The translations under genes and the position numbers were made by a program. DNA of 16,754 nucleotides from an uncultured Pseudomonadota bacterium (GTDB lineage: Bacteria > Pseudomonadota > Gammaproteobacteria > Burkholderiales > Casimicrobiaceae): the NCBI GenBank assembly GCA_937958295.1, contig CALFEY010000387.1, positions 1-16,754 of the forward strand, given 5' to 3'. Numbering within the stretch: position 1 is the stretch's first letter; each line of letters starts with the position of its first letter. The notes under the pieces are model-generated. The model was not told the DNA's origin and made no database searches. It worked only from the letters and a program-made list of their open reading frames with translations. Shown here piece after piece: positions 1-6,880 of this stretch.

Positions 1-45
1 TCGGCTTTCCGGGAAGCGCCGGCCCGGCGGAGTGGCCCGGGCACG

Positions 46-87
46 AAAAGGCCGGCGCGGGGAAGGATGGGCTTCCCGGCGCCGGCC
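46..87 (-). terminator. Intrinsic terminator after the TRAP solute-binding gene
   Basis: Bases 50-65 and 72-87 form a 16-position stem with a single mismatch (59 against 78) and a six-base loop. Read on the minus strand, the stem is followed directly by four T residues (the AAAA at 46-49 on the plus strand). It begins 13 bases past the stop codon of the solute-binding protein gene, the expected place for a rho-independent terminator. It implies that no co-transcribed membrane subunits follow that gene. The remaining bases 1-45 hold nothing I can identify. Confidence 0.75.
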
Positions 88-99
88 CCGGTGCTGCGG

Positions 100-1092
100 C
101 TACATGCTGTTGATCTTGTTGTAGATCTCGGTGGCGCCGATCTCCTTGGCGTAGTCGGCCATCACCGGGTCAGCGAGCTTCTTCATCTGGGCGCGATCGG
201 CGAACGGGATGCGCTTCAGTCGCCCCGCCTTTTCCATCGCCTCGAGCTTCTTGCCGTCCTCGCTCGACTCGATCTGCCGGCCGTAGGTCCCCGCCTCCTT
301 GCCGGCCTTGACGATTGCCGCCTGCAGGTCGGGGGGGAGCTTGCGGAACGTCTTGCCGGAGAAGGCGATTGGGCGGATCGTGATCGCGTGCTGCGTCATG
401 TTGAGGTTGGGGCCCACTTCATAGAACTTCATCGCCTCCACGCCGGCGGCCTCGTTCTCGCCGGCGCTGATCACGCCGTTCTGGATGGCGTTGTAGATCT
501 CGTCATAGGCGATCACCGTGGGCGACATGCCCACTGCCGCGAACGTCTTGCTCCAGATGGGCGCGCCCTGCACGCGGACTTTGAGGCCCTTCATCTCCTG
601 CAGGTTGCGCACCGGCTTGTTGGCGAAGATGTTGCGCGTGCCGCCGCCGGCGAAGCCGATGAGCATCACGTCGCCCTTGGCCGAGACCTCGTCGGCGATC
701 GGCTTCAGGGTGTCGGCGTCGATCACCTTGTTCCAGTGGTCCACGTCACGGAACAGGAAGGGGGCGTCGATGAAGGGCGCCGCCTTGCTGAACGTGGACA
801 TGTGCGCGGGTGACACGATGCCGTAGTCCACGGAAACGCCCTGGTTCATGAACGCGAAGTAGTCCTTCTCGAGGCCGAGCTCGCTGTTCTTGTGCAGGAC
901 GAAGTTGATGGGCTTGCCGTAGTACTTGGCCACGAGCTCCTGGAAGCGCACGAGGGTGCGGTTGAAGGCGTGGTCGTCGTTGAACTGAACGGCGCCGTGC
1001 AGAGTGATGGGGGCCTGCGCCAGTGCTGCCCCCGATGCTGCCAGGCCGAGCACCAGCGCGCTGCGCATGAGCGCGCGAATCGCAACTCGCAT
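100..1092 (-). CDS. TRAP transporter solute-binding protein, DctP family
   Basis: A 330-residue periplasmic binding protein that would capture an organic acid or similar solute for a TRAP transporter. Residues 1-26 form a signal peptide ending in ALA-Q. The family's central region is clear: GLKVRVQG near 169-176 contains the conserved carboxylate-binding Arg (R173). AYDEIYNAIQNGV near 196-208 matches the DctP signature usually written as P-x-x-E-x-Y-x-A-L-Q-x-G. The length is normal for the family. The ATG at 1092 is preceded by a strong GGAGGAGG ribosome-binding site seven bases upstream. No DctQ or DctM membrane gene is present, and a terminator follows, so this is an orphan binding protein within the window. 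Upstream are a promoter and a GntR-like operator. The ligand cannot be assigned. Confidence 0.92.
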   Translation of the reverse strand: MRVAIRALMRSALVLGLAASGAALAQAPITLHGAVQFNDDHAFNRTLVRFQELVAKYYGKPINFVLHKNSELGLEKDYFAFMNQGVSVDYGIVSPAHMSTFSKAAPFIDAPFLFRDVDHWNKVIDADTLKPIADEVSAKGDVMLIGFAGGGTRNIFANKPVRNLQEMKGLKVRVQGAPIWSKTFAAVGMSPTVIAYDEIYNAIQNGVISAGENEAAGVEAMKFYEVGPNLNMTQHAITIRPIAFSGKTFRKLPPDLQAAIVKAGKEAGTYGRQIESSEDGKKLEAMEKAGRLKRIPFADRAQMKKLADPVMADYAKEIGATEIYNKINSM

Positions 1093-1179
1093 GTCGAATC
1101 CTCCTCCGGTCGATGGTAATCACCCGCGGTGCATGGCGACGGCCGGGCGGCCGGCGCCTTTTTTCGCACTCTGGTCAGG

Positions 1180-1193
1180 TGGTCGGACCAATT
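1180..1193 (-). promoter_or_regulatory. Candidate GntR/FadR-subfamily operator
   Basis: Bases 1180-1190 read TGGTCGGACCA, a perfect palindrome that fits the FadR-subfamily GntR consensus T-N-G-T-N3-A-C-N-A. On the minus strand the left half extends to AATTGGT, matching the PdhR/FadR-like half-site. A further TGGTC half-site lies at 1172-1176. It overlaps the -10 element and predicted transcription start of the promoter for the solute-binding gene, a repressor-like placement. No GntR gene is in the window, so the regulator is unknown. Confidence 0.5.
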
Positions 1194-1220
1194 GTTAGGG
1201 GAGAAGGCAGGGCCTGTCAA
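1192..1220 (-). promoter_or_regulatory. Sigma-70-like promoter for the TRAP solute-binding gene
   Basis: On the minus strand there is a perfect TTGACA -35 (plus-strand TGTCAA, 1215-1220), a 17-base spacer, and TAACAA as a weak -10 (1192-1197). Transcription would start near 1185, giving a leader of about 90 bases before the ATG at 1092. The perfect -35, ideal spacing and overlapping palindrome together make it credible; the -10 alone would not. Confidence 0.45.
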
Positions 1221-1281
1221 CGCGCGTCGCGTTGTGCTCTGCATCATTCGTGGAGCGGGAGCGCCGCGGCGAGTCGCCCGC

Positions 1282-1329
1282 CGCGGGAGCGGCGGCCGCT
1301 GGAAGGGCTCAGCGGCCGCCGCTCCCGCG
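1282..1329 (-). terminator. Very strong GC hairpin after the LysR-type gene
   Basis: Bases 1282-1301 and 1310-1329 are perfect reverse complements (20 base pairs, almost all G-C) around an eight-base loop. It lies 18 bases beyond the LysR stop codon (1347) and upstream of the next minus-strand promoter, so it probably ends LysR transcription. It lacks a T tract, so it may instead be a pause, a 3'-end stabiliser or a block in both directions. A second stem (1264-1271 with 1279-1286) shares bases 1282-1286 and cannot form at the same time. Intergenic bases 1221-1263 show nothing else. Confidence 0.55.
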
Positions 1330-1346
1330 CGGGCCGGTGGCACCCC

Positions 1347-2279
1347 TCATACGGCGGCGGGTACGAACTGCGCCGCCGACTCGCGGTCGCGGAAATAGTC
1401 CGCGAGAAGATCGACGCAGGCGCGGATCTTGGGGGGCGTGCGCTGCCCGGCGACGTAGTGCAGCGTGATGTGCGGATCGAACAGGCCCACTGCCTCGCAG
1501 TCGGGCAGCAGGCGGCGCAGCCCCGGCACCTCGCTACCGCGGCGAAGCACGAACGTGGGGATGAGCGCGATGCCGATGCCCGCGAGCGCGGCTTCGCGCA
1601 GCGCCTCGTTGTTGTTCGCGCGGAAGTTGCCCTTGACCGTCACGGCGACCTCGCGCGTCCCCTGGCGGAAGCGCCACACGTCGCCCACGGTCACGGGCGA
1701 GCGGTAGCTGATGCAATTGTGCCGCCCGAGATCCTCCGGCGTGCGCGGCACGCCGTGCTTGCGCAGGTAGGTATCCGCGGCGCATACGATGGAATGGATA
1801 GGCGTGAGCCGACGCACCGCGAGATTGGCCGCCGGAAGCGTGTCGGAGGTGATCGCGATGTCGATGTTCTCGCTCACGAGGTCGACCATGCGGTCGGTCA
1901 TGATCATCTCGATCTCGAGCTCGGGATGGCGGGCGAGCACTCGCTCCATCGCGGCAACGAGATGCAGGCGGCCGAAGGCGCTGGCACAGGACAGGCGCAC
2001 GAGGCCGCGCGGCTGCGACGCGAAGAGGCTCGCCGTCACGGCGCCGGCTTCGGCTTCGCGCGAGATGAGCGCGCAATGCTCGAACACCGCATGCCCGGCG
2101 TCGGTGAGCGACAGTCGCCGCGTGGTGCGCGTGAGCAGGCGCACGCCGAGCGACTGCTCGAGGCGCGTCACGTGCTTGCTCACCGACGAGCGCGACATGG
2201 CGAGGTGCTCGGCCGCGGCGCTGAAGCTCGACAGCTCCACGACCTTGGCGAAGACGACCATGTCGAGCGGATTGTGCAT
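1347..2279 (-). CDS. LysR-type transcriptional regulator
   Basis: A 310-residue LTTR of standard size. The N-terminal winged helix-turn-helix is unmistakable: SFSAAAEHLAMSRSSVSKHV (residues 19-38), followed by LEQSLGVRLLTRTTRRLSLT. The rest is the usual two-lobe effector domain. The start is taken as the ATG at 2279 (MHNPLDM); an upstream in-frame ATG at 2303 would add eight residues unlike LTTR N-termini. The gene diverges from the RidA-ABC-MFS operon, the typical arrangement for an LTTR controlling its neighbour, and a palindrome with T-N11-A geometry lies before that operon. Regulation of the adjacent TRAP binding protein is also possible. The effector cannot be predicted. Confidence 0.93.
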   Translation of the reverse strand: MHNPLDMVVFAKVVELSSFSAAAEHLAMSRSSVSKHVTRLEQSLGVRLLTRTTRRLSLTDAGHAVFEHCALISREAEAGAVTASLFASQPRGLVRLSCASAFGRLHLVAAMERVLARHPELEIEMIMTDRMVDLVSENIDIAITSDTLPAANLAVRRLTPIHSIVCAADTYLRKHGVPRTPEDLGRHNCISYRSPVTVGDVWRFRQGTREVAVTVKGNFRANNNEALREAALAGIGIALIPTFVLRRGSEVPGLRRLLPDCEAVGLFDPHITLHYVAGQRTPPKIRACVDLLADYFRDRESAAQFVPAAV

Positions 2280-2312
2280 CGTGTTCCAATGATTCGAGCG
2301 CAAACGGAAACA

Positions 2313-2340
2313 AGCATATTCCGCCCGCTGCGTTTATCAA
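2313..2340 (-). promoter_or_regulatory. Candidate promoter of the LysR-type gene
   Basis: On the minus strand TTGATA (2335-2340, one change from the -35 consensus) is separated by 16 bases from TATGCT (2313-2318, four of six -10 matches). Transcription would start about 25-30 bases before the ATG at 2279. The segment is noticeably more AT-rich than its surroundings, which supports promoter function. Confidence 0.42.
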
Positions 2341-2409
2341 GGGTGCGCACGCGACTATTCTCGTCGTCATGGTGAGCGACGGATACGACGGGCACGGACG
2401 GATCGAAAC

Positions 2410-2428
2410 TGGTGCGAAAGATGCACCA
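2410..2428. promoter_or_regulatory. Palindrome with LysR-type T-N11-A geometry
   Basis: TGGTGC (2410-2415) and GCACCA (2423-2428) form a perfect inverted repeat around a seven-base AT-rich spacer. The inner T2413 and A2425 give the T-N11-A spacing of LTTR boxes. A third half-site repeats downstream: TGCACCAATG (2422-2431) recurs as TGCACCGATG (2441-2450), 19 bases or about two helical turns away. It lies between the divergent LysR gene and the RidA operon, very close to the operon's first start codon. No convincing -35/-10 pair for the operon was found. Confidence 0.5.
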
Positions 2429-2460
2429 ATGCGGCGAGCGTGCACCGATGTGAGAAGCGC

Positions 2461-2910
2461 ATGAGCGCCGGGGGTTCGCCGCGTGCTCGGCACTTCCCAG
2501 CGGGGCTGTCCCGCCGGGTGGTGCAAGGCCACGTTCTGTACGCGCCCGTGGTGTCCTTCGACCTCGGCAGCCACACGCTCGTGTTCGTCTCGGGGCTGCT
2601 CTCGCGCGACGCCGACGGCAACATCGTGGGCCGCGGCGACATGGGGGCGCAGATCGCACGCGTGGGCGAGAACCTCGCCATCGCGCTCGAGGCTGCGGGC
2701 GCCACGCTCGCCGATCTCGTGCGCACGCAGACGCTCGTCACCGACATCGAGGCGTTCTTCCAGCACGTGGACGTTCGCCAGCGTTACTTCGGCGCGGCGC
2801 TGCCTACCAGCACCACGGTGGAAGTGCGGCGCCTGTCCCACCCCGATTTCCTCGTCGAGATTGAAGCCCTCGCCATCGTTCCCTCGTCCAAGCAAGGAGC
2901 CACCCCATGA
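2461..2910 (+). CDS. RidA/YjgF/UK114-family protein, catalytic Arg missing
   Basis: A 149-residue member of the YjgF/YER057c/UK114 superfamily, small trimeric proteins, some of which deaminate reactive enamine/imine intermediates. Family features are visible: the strand LVFVSGLLSRDADGNIVG (residues 40-57), the helix QIARVGENLAIALEAAGATL, and the C-terminal VEV...LVEIEALAIV. In E. coli RidA the substrate-binding Arg lies in PARSCVEV; here the matching stretch is PTSTTVEV, so the Arg position is Ser117. Classical enamine deaminase activity is therefore doubtful and the protein may bind rather than hydrolyse its ligand. The ATG at 2461 follows a GAGAAG sequence; an in-frame GTG at 2440 is less likely. 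It opens the operon and overlaps the next gene by ATGA. Confidence 0.85.
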   Translation: MSAGGSPRARHFPAGLSRRVVQGHVLYAPVVSFDLGSHTLVFVSGLLSRDADGNIVGRGDMGAQIARVGENLAIALEAAGATLADLVRTQTLVTDIEAFFQHVDVRQRYFGAALPTSTTVEVRRLSHPDFLVEIEALAIVPSSKQGATP

Positions 2911-3332
2911 AGATGACGCCGGTGCATCACCTGCCGATGCTGCCCGAGTACAACAGCCCGTTCAGTGCGGGCTACACCATCGAGGGCGGCAAGCTCCTCT
3001 TCTTCTCCGGCTGCGGGCCGGTGCCTCCGTACCACAAGCATCCGCACGATCCGGTGGCCGAGGAGGAGTGGCTCGCCGGCGACTTCCGCGAGCAATGCGA
3101 GAAGACCTTCACGCACATGCACCAGATCCTCAAGGCGGCCGGGGGCGACTGGAGCAGCATGCTCAAGCTCAACATCTACCTCACCGACATGACCCAGCAG
3201 AACATCCTGAACGAGATCTCCAAGCGTACGTTCGGCCCGGGCAACCCGCCGGCGCGCACGCTCGTGGCCGTGCCCGAGCTCGCGCATCCGAAGATGATGC
3301 TGGAGATCGAGGGCGTGGCCGCCATCGCCTGA
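2907..3332 (+). CDS. RidA/YjgF/UK114-family protein
   Basis: A 141-residue second RidA-like protein starting inside the stop of the first (ATGA overlap), with AAGGAG upstream. It has the family core: KLLFFSGCGPVPPY (29-42), the helix FREQCEKTFTHMHQILKAAGGDWSSMLKLNIYL, of which the catalytic-site strand follows as PPARTLVAV. Unlike its partner it retains Arg at the conserved position (R117), so it may be an active enamine/imine deaminase or acid hydrolase. Residues 41-49 carry an unusual HKHPHDP stretch that could bind metal or ligand. The two proteins are probably made together and may form a mixed trimer. In such operons RidA proteins often act on a pathway intermediate, but no catabolic enzyme is in the window to say which. 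Confidence 0.87.
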   Translation: MKMTPVHHLPMLPEYNSPFSAGYTIEGGKLLFFSGCGPVPPYHKHPHDPVAEEEWLAGDFREQCEKTFTHMHQILKAAGGDWSSMLKLNIYLTDMTQQNILNEISKRTFGPGNPPARTLVAVPELAHPKMMLEIEGVAAIA

Positions 3333-3430
3333 ACCCACGAAGCCGAGAAGCGAAGCAACGACGGTCCCGCCGAGGGCCGCGCAAAGGAGGCCTAAGCAAC
3401 ACCGCCATGCACTCTTGGAAGGACTTCGCC

Positions 3431-4486
3431 ATGACGCACGCCTCCCGTTTCCGCCCCGCGCGCCGCTCGCTGCTCAAGGCCGGCGCCGCCGGCCTCGCCG
3501 CTGCCGCCGTGCCCTTTGCCGCCAACGTACGTGCGCAGTCGGTCCCCGTGATCCGCTACGCCACCGGCGGCGGCATCGGACCCAACGAGATCCAGACGGT
3601 GATCTTCCTCGACTGGATGCAGAAGAACGTCCTGCAAGGCTACGGCAAGGCCTACACCGTGGACATGACGTTCACGCGGGGCACCCCCGAGGCGGCCACG
3701 CTCCTCGCCGCGGGTCAGGCCGACATGGCCACGCTGTCGTTTGCCGTGTTCGCCAACACTCTCGTGAAGGACGCCGTCCCGGGCGGCCTCACCGTGGTGG
3801 CCGACAACTATCAGGACGGCCGCGCCGGGTACGCCAGCATGAGCTACTTCGTGCTCGACAGCTCGCCGATCAAGACGGTGGCCGACCTGCGCGGCAAGAA
3901 GATCGCCATCAACGCCTATGGCTCTGCCGTGGATCTTGCGCTGCGTGTCCGGCTCAAGAAGGAAGGCATCGATCCGCGCAAGGACGCCCAGATCGTGGAG
4001 ATCGGCTTCCCGAACATCGCCGCGGCCATCCGCGAAGGCCGGGTGGACGCGGGTGTGCTCATCCTGCCGTTCATGGCCAACGAGGAGGCCAAGGGCGGCC
4101 TGCGCGTGGTCTTCAACGGCGGCGAGTCGTTCGGCGAGTTCGCGCCCATCTTCCACGTGGTCACCAACAGCTACTTGAAGGCGCAGCCAGCGGCGGTGAA
4201 GGCATTCCTCGCGGACTATGTGCGCGGCCTGCAGTGGCTCTACGACCCCAAGAACCGCAAGCAGGCCGTGGAGATCACCGCCGCGTTCACCAAGACGCCG
4301 GCAGCGGCGCTCGACGCCTACTTCATGACGAAGGGCGACTACTACCGCGATCCGCACGCCTGCGTGAGCCCTGCGCTCATCCAGCGGCCCATCGACGCGA
4401 TGTACAAGGAAGGGCTGCTGCCCAAGCCCATCGACGTGGCGGCCAATACCAACCTCTCTCTGCTGCCGTTCGGATGCAAGGTGTGA
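3431..4486 (+). CDS. ABC transporter solute-binding protein, NitT/TauT (SsuA/NMT1) type
   Basis: A 351-residue periplasmic binding protein for the importer encoded immediately downstream. The N-terminus is a twin-arginine signal, ARRSLLKAG (residues 10-18), then a hydrophobic stretch ending in VRA-Q near residue 35, so export is probably in folded form by Tat. The mature domain has the NMT1/SsuA pattern of alternating lobes: AAGQADMATLSFAVFANT, VADLRGKKIAINAYGSAVDLALR and a sequence around VDAGVLILPF. The start is the ATG at 3431, seven bases after GGAAGG; an ATG at 3407 is in frame with a more distant AGGAGG. Family members bind sulfonates, nitrate, pyrimidine precursors or aromatic acids; which one applies here is unknown. 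It overlaps the ATPase gene by 13 bases. Confidence 0.92.
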   Translation: MTHASRFRPARRSLLKAGAAGLAAAAVPFAANVRAQSVPVIRYATGGGIGPNEIQTVIFLDWMQKNVLQGYGKAYTVDMTFTRGTPEAATLLAAGQADMATLSFAVFANTLVKDAVPGGLTVVADNYQDGRAGYASMSYFVLDSSPIKTVADLRGKKIAINAYGSAVDLALRVRLKKEGIDPRKDAQIVEIGFPNIAAAIREGRVDAGVLILPFMANEEAKGGLRVVFNGGESFGEFAPIFHVVTNSYLKAQPAAVKAFLADYVRGLQWLYDPKNRKQAVEITAAFTKTPAAALDAYFMTKGDYYRDPHACVSPALIQRPIDAMYKEGLLPKPIDVAANTNLSLLPFGCKV

Positions 4487-5265
4487 AGGCGCCGCTCATC
4501 CGCATCGCGGGAGTGTCCAAGCACTATCGCTCCCGCGGCAGCCGCGTCACGGCGCTTGCGCAGGTCGACCTCGACATCGCGCGCGGCGAGTTCGTGTCGA
4601 TCGTCGGCCCCTCCGGCTGCGGCAAGAGCACCCTGCTCTACATCCTGGGCGGTTTCCTGCGAGCCGATGAGGGCGCGATCGAGATCCGCGGCCGGGGCAT
4701 CGAGGGGCCGGGCATCGACCGCGGCGTGGTGTTCCAGGAATACGCGCTCTTCCCGTGGCTGACCGTGGAGCAGAACATCGCCTACGGCCTCGTGAACGCC
4801 GGCATGGAGCGCAGGCAGCGCGACGAGACGGTGCGCCACTATGTGAGCCTCATCGGCCTGCAGGGCTTCGAACAGCGCTACCCGCGCGAGCTCTCCGGTG
4901 GCATGCGGCAGCGCGTGGCCATCGCGCGCACGCTGGCTTGCGAACCGGACATCCTGCTCCTGGACGAGCCCCTCGGCGCACTCGACGCCCTCACGCGCGA
5001 GACGATGCAGGACGAGCTCCTGCGCCTGTGGCAGGGCACCGGCAAGACCGTGCTGATGGTCACTCATGACGTCAACGAGGCGGTATTCCTGTCGCAGCGC
5101 GTGGTGGTGATGTCGAAGCGTCCCGGGCGGATCGTGGACAACTTCGCCATCGATCTCGACCGCTCGCGTCCGCGCGAGGAGCTCATGGTGAGCGATGCCT
5201 ACAACGAGATGCGCAACCGGGTGTGGCTTGCGGTGCGGCGCGAGGCGATGGCGGCTGCGGCGTGA
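4474..5265 (+). CDS. ABC transporter ATP-binding protein, NitT/TauT type
   Basis: A 263-residue ATPase powering the importer. All motifs are intact: Walker A GPSGCGKST (45-53), Q-loop Q89 in FQEYALFPW, signature LSGGM (140-144), Walker B ILLLDEP (160-166) followed by the D-loop LGALD, and switch His198 in VTHDVNEA. VFQEYALFPWLTVEQNI is characteristic of the SsuB/TauB branch. The start is the ATG at 4474, inside the preceding gene; a GTG at 4483 that overlaps the preceding stop as GTGA is an equally plausible start and would shorten the protein by three residues. The stop codon shares its last base with the start of the first permease gene, indicating translational coupling. Confidence 0.95.
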   Translation: MQGVKAPLIRIAGVSKHYRSRGSRVTALAQVDLDIARGEFVSIVGPSGCGKSTLLYILGGFLRADEGAIEIRGRGIEGPGIDRGVVFQEYALFPWLTVEQNIAYGLVNAGMERRQRDETVRHYVSLIGLQGFEQRYPRELSGGMRQRVAIARTLACEPDILLLDEPLGALDALTRETMQDELLRLWQGTGKTVLMVTHDVNEAVFLSQRVVVMSKRPGRIVDNFAIDLDRSRPREELMVSDAYNEMRNRVWLAVRREAMAAAA

Positions 5266-6047
5266 TGCTCGGGCTGCGCGCCTTCGTCCTGCGCTGGAGC
5301 TCGCTCGCGCTGCTGGTGGCGGCGTGGGAGCTCGCTGTGGTCACGCGCGTGGCCGATCCCCAGTTCGTGCCGGCGCTGCACGACGTGGCCCGTGCGCTGC
5401 TCGACCTCGCCTTCGAGAAGGACCTCTGGGAGGGTCTTGCCGTGTCGACCATGCGCGCGCTCGTGGGCCTCGCCCTGGGCACCGCGGGCGGCGTGCTGAT
5501 CGGTACGCTCATGGCGACGTCGGCGCGGGCGAACGCCTTCCTCGGACCGCTGGTGGCCACGACCTACTCGCTGCCCAAGGCCTCGCTGGTGCCCCTGTTC
5601 CTGTTGTGGTTCGGGGTGGGCAACACCACCAACATCCTCACGGTGTTCCTGGCCACGCTGCTTCCCGTGGTGGTGGGGACGTACCAGGGGGTGAAGAGCG
5701 TGCCGCAGGTGCTCGTGTGGAGCGCACGGGCGCTCGGTACGTCGCCGCTCGCCATCGTGCTGCGCGTGCAGATCCCCGGCGCGCTGCTGCCGATCCTCAC
5801 CGGCGTGCGCGTGGCGCTGGGCTTCTCCTGGGTGCTCACGCTGTCGGCGGAGATGATCGCGGCCAAGACCGGCATCGGCAAGCTCATCTTCGTGTACGGT
5901 GAGAGCGGCGCCTATGCCTACATGTTTGCGGGCATCGGCATGATCCTCGCGGTGGCCTACGCCGCGGATCGCTTGCTCGTGGCAATCACGGCGAGGCTCC
6001 TGCATTGGAACGACGGCATCGCCGCCCACCGCGAGGGCACCGCGTGA
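5265..6047 (+). CDS. ABC transporter permease 1, BPD type
   Basis: A 260-residue inner-membrane permease with about six hydrophobic segments, the first covering roughly residues 8-28. The cytoplasmic coupling (EAA-like) loop is clear as WSARALGTSPLAIVLRVQIPGALLPILTGVR-type sequence near the middle of the C-terminal half, typical of SsuC/TauC. The ATG shares a base with the ATPase stop (TGATG), so the start is well determined; an in-frame ATG 42 bases earlier lies within the ATPase gene. Because a second, different permease follows at once, the pore is probably a heterodimer rather than the more usual homodimer of this class. Confidence 0.93.
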   Translation: MLGLRAFVLRWSSLALLVAAWELAVVTRVADPQFVPALHDVARALLDLAFEKDLWEGLAVSTMRALVGLALGTAGGVLIGTLMATSARANAFLGPLVATTYSLPKASLVPLFLLWFGVGNTTNILTVFLATLLPVVVGTYQGVKSVPQVLVWSARALGTSPLAIVLRVQIPGALLPILTGVRVALGFSWVLTLSAEMIAAKTGIGKLIFVYGESGAYAYMFAGIGMILAVAYAADRLLVAITARLLHWNDGIAAHREGTA

Positions 6048-6880
6048 CGCCGCAAGCGGTGAAGAGCGCACCGATGCCGCCGTCGCCGTGGCGCAACGGC
6101 ATTTCGCAGGCGATGTGCGAGGCCCTCGTGCGGATCCTGCGGTTCCTGCTGCCCCTCGCGCTGGTGGTGGCGGGCTGGGCCATGCTGTCGGCCAGCGGCC
6201 TCGTGCGTCCCATCTTCCTTCCGTCGCCGCTCGAAGTGGCGCGCCAGCTCGCGGTCCTGCAGGAGGAAGGGGAGATCCTGGGGCCGCTATGGACGAGCAT
6301 CTATCGCGCTTTCGCCGGCCTCGTCCTGGCCGTGGTCGTGGGCGTGCTCGCAGGCCTTGCCATGGCCCGCAGCCGCCTCGCCTACTGGGGGCTGGACCCG
6401 CTCGTGGCGCTGGGCTTTCCCGCGCCCAAGATCGCCTTCATGCCGATCTTCATCCTCTGGTTCGGCATCGAGGACCTGTCCAAGATCCTGCTCGTGGCGT
6501 TCACCTGCGTCTTCCCGCTCATCGTGGCCACGTGGCAGGGGGCCATCGCGGTGCCGCGCAACTTCATCTGGTCGGCGCGGGCGATGGGCACCAGCGAGCC
6601 GCAGCTCCTGCGCAAGGTGATCTTCCCGGGCACCCTCGTGACCATCATGAGCGGCATTCGCGTGGCCGTGCCGGTGGCGCTCATCACGGCATTCACGGCG
6701 GAGATGGTCGCGGGCGGCGGTGGCCTCGGCGGCCAATTGATGTACGCTCAGCGGATGCTGCAGACTCCTACCGTGTTCGTGTACATCGTGCTCATGCTCC
6801 TCACCGGCGTGGTCTTCGACCAGGTCCTGCTCGCGTTGCGCCACCGCCTCGTGCCGTGGCTCGCCGAGGACGAGCTCTGA
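6044..6880 (+). CDS. ABC transporter permease 2, BPD type
   Basis: A 278-residue second permease, homologous in pattern to the first: a first membrane segment at about 30-48 (LLPLALVVAGWAML), a PSPLEV motif after it, then the coupling loop WSARAMGTSEPQLLRKVIFP. The start is taken as GTG 6044, which overlaps the stop of permease 1 as GTGA; an ATG at 6074 would also preserve every membrane segment. It and permease 1 share the KIAFMPIFILWFG / KASLVPLFLLWFG segment, so the two look like diverged duplicates. It would pair with permease 1 around the single ATPase. Confidence 0.93.
   Translation: MTPQAVKSAPMPPSPWRNGISQAMCEALVRILRFLLPLALVVAGWAMLSASGLVRPIFLPSPLEVARQLAVLQEEGEILGPLWTSIYRAFAGLVLAVVVGVLAGLAMARSRLAYWGLDPLVALGFPAPKIAFMPIFILWFGIEDLSKILLVAFTCVFPLIVATWQGAIAVPRNFIWSARAMGTSEPQLLRKVIFPGTLVTIMSGIRVAVPVALITAFTAEMVAGGGGLGGQLMYAQRMLQTPTVFVYIVLMLLTGVVFDQVLLALRHRLVPWLAEDEL

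Noticed and set aside
8..90. Similar GC-rich segments at 8-25 and 72-90 as a repeat element
   Set aside because: The similarity is short and simple in composition; the second copy is explained as an arm of the terminator.
1113..2375. 420-codon plus-strand ORF antisense to the LysR gene
   Set aside because: The translation is low-complexity antisense shadow of the regulator; no domain or ribosome-binding site.
2280..2460. A sigma-70 promoter for the RidA operon
   Set aside because: No -35/-10 pair with acceptable match and spacing was found on the plus strand, so none is annotated.
1534..2895. 453-codon minus-strand ORF across the LysR and RidA genes
   Set aside because: It is Arg/Ala-rich with no recognisable motif and overlaps two well-supported genes in other frames. 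High GC leaves many such frames open.
2483..3430. Upstream in-frame extension of the solute-binding protein ORF
   Set aside because: This part lies out of frame over both RidA genes; a Tat signal and ribosome-binding site fix the real start at 3431.
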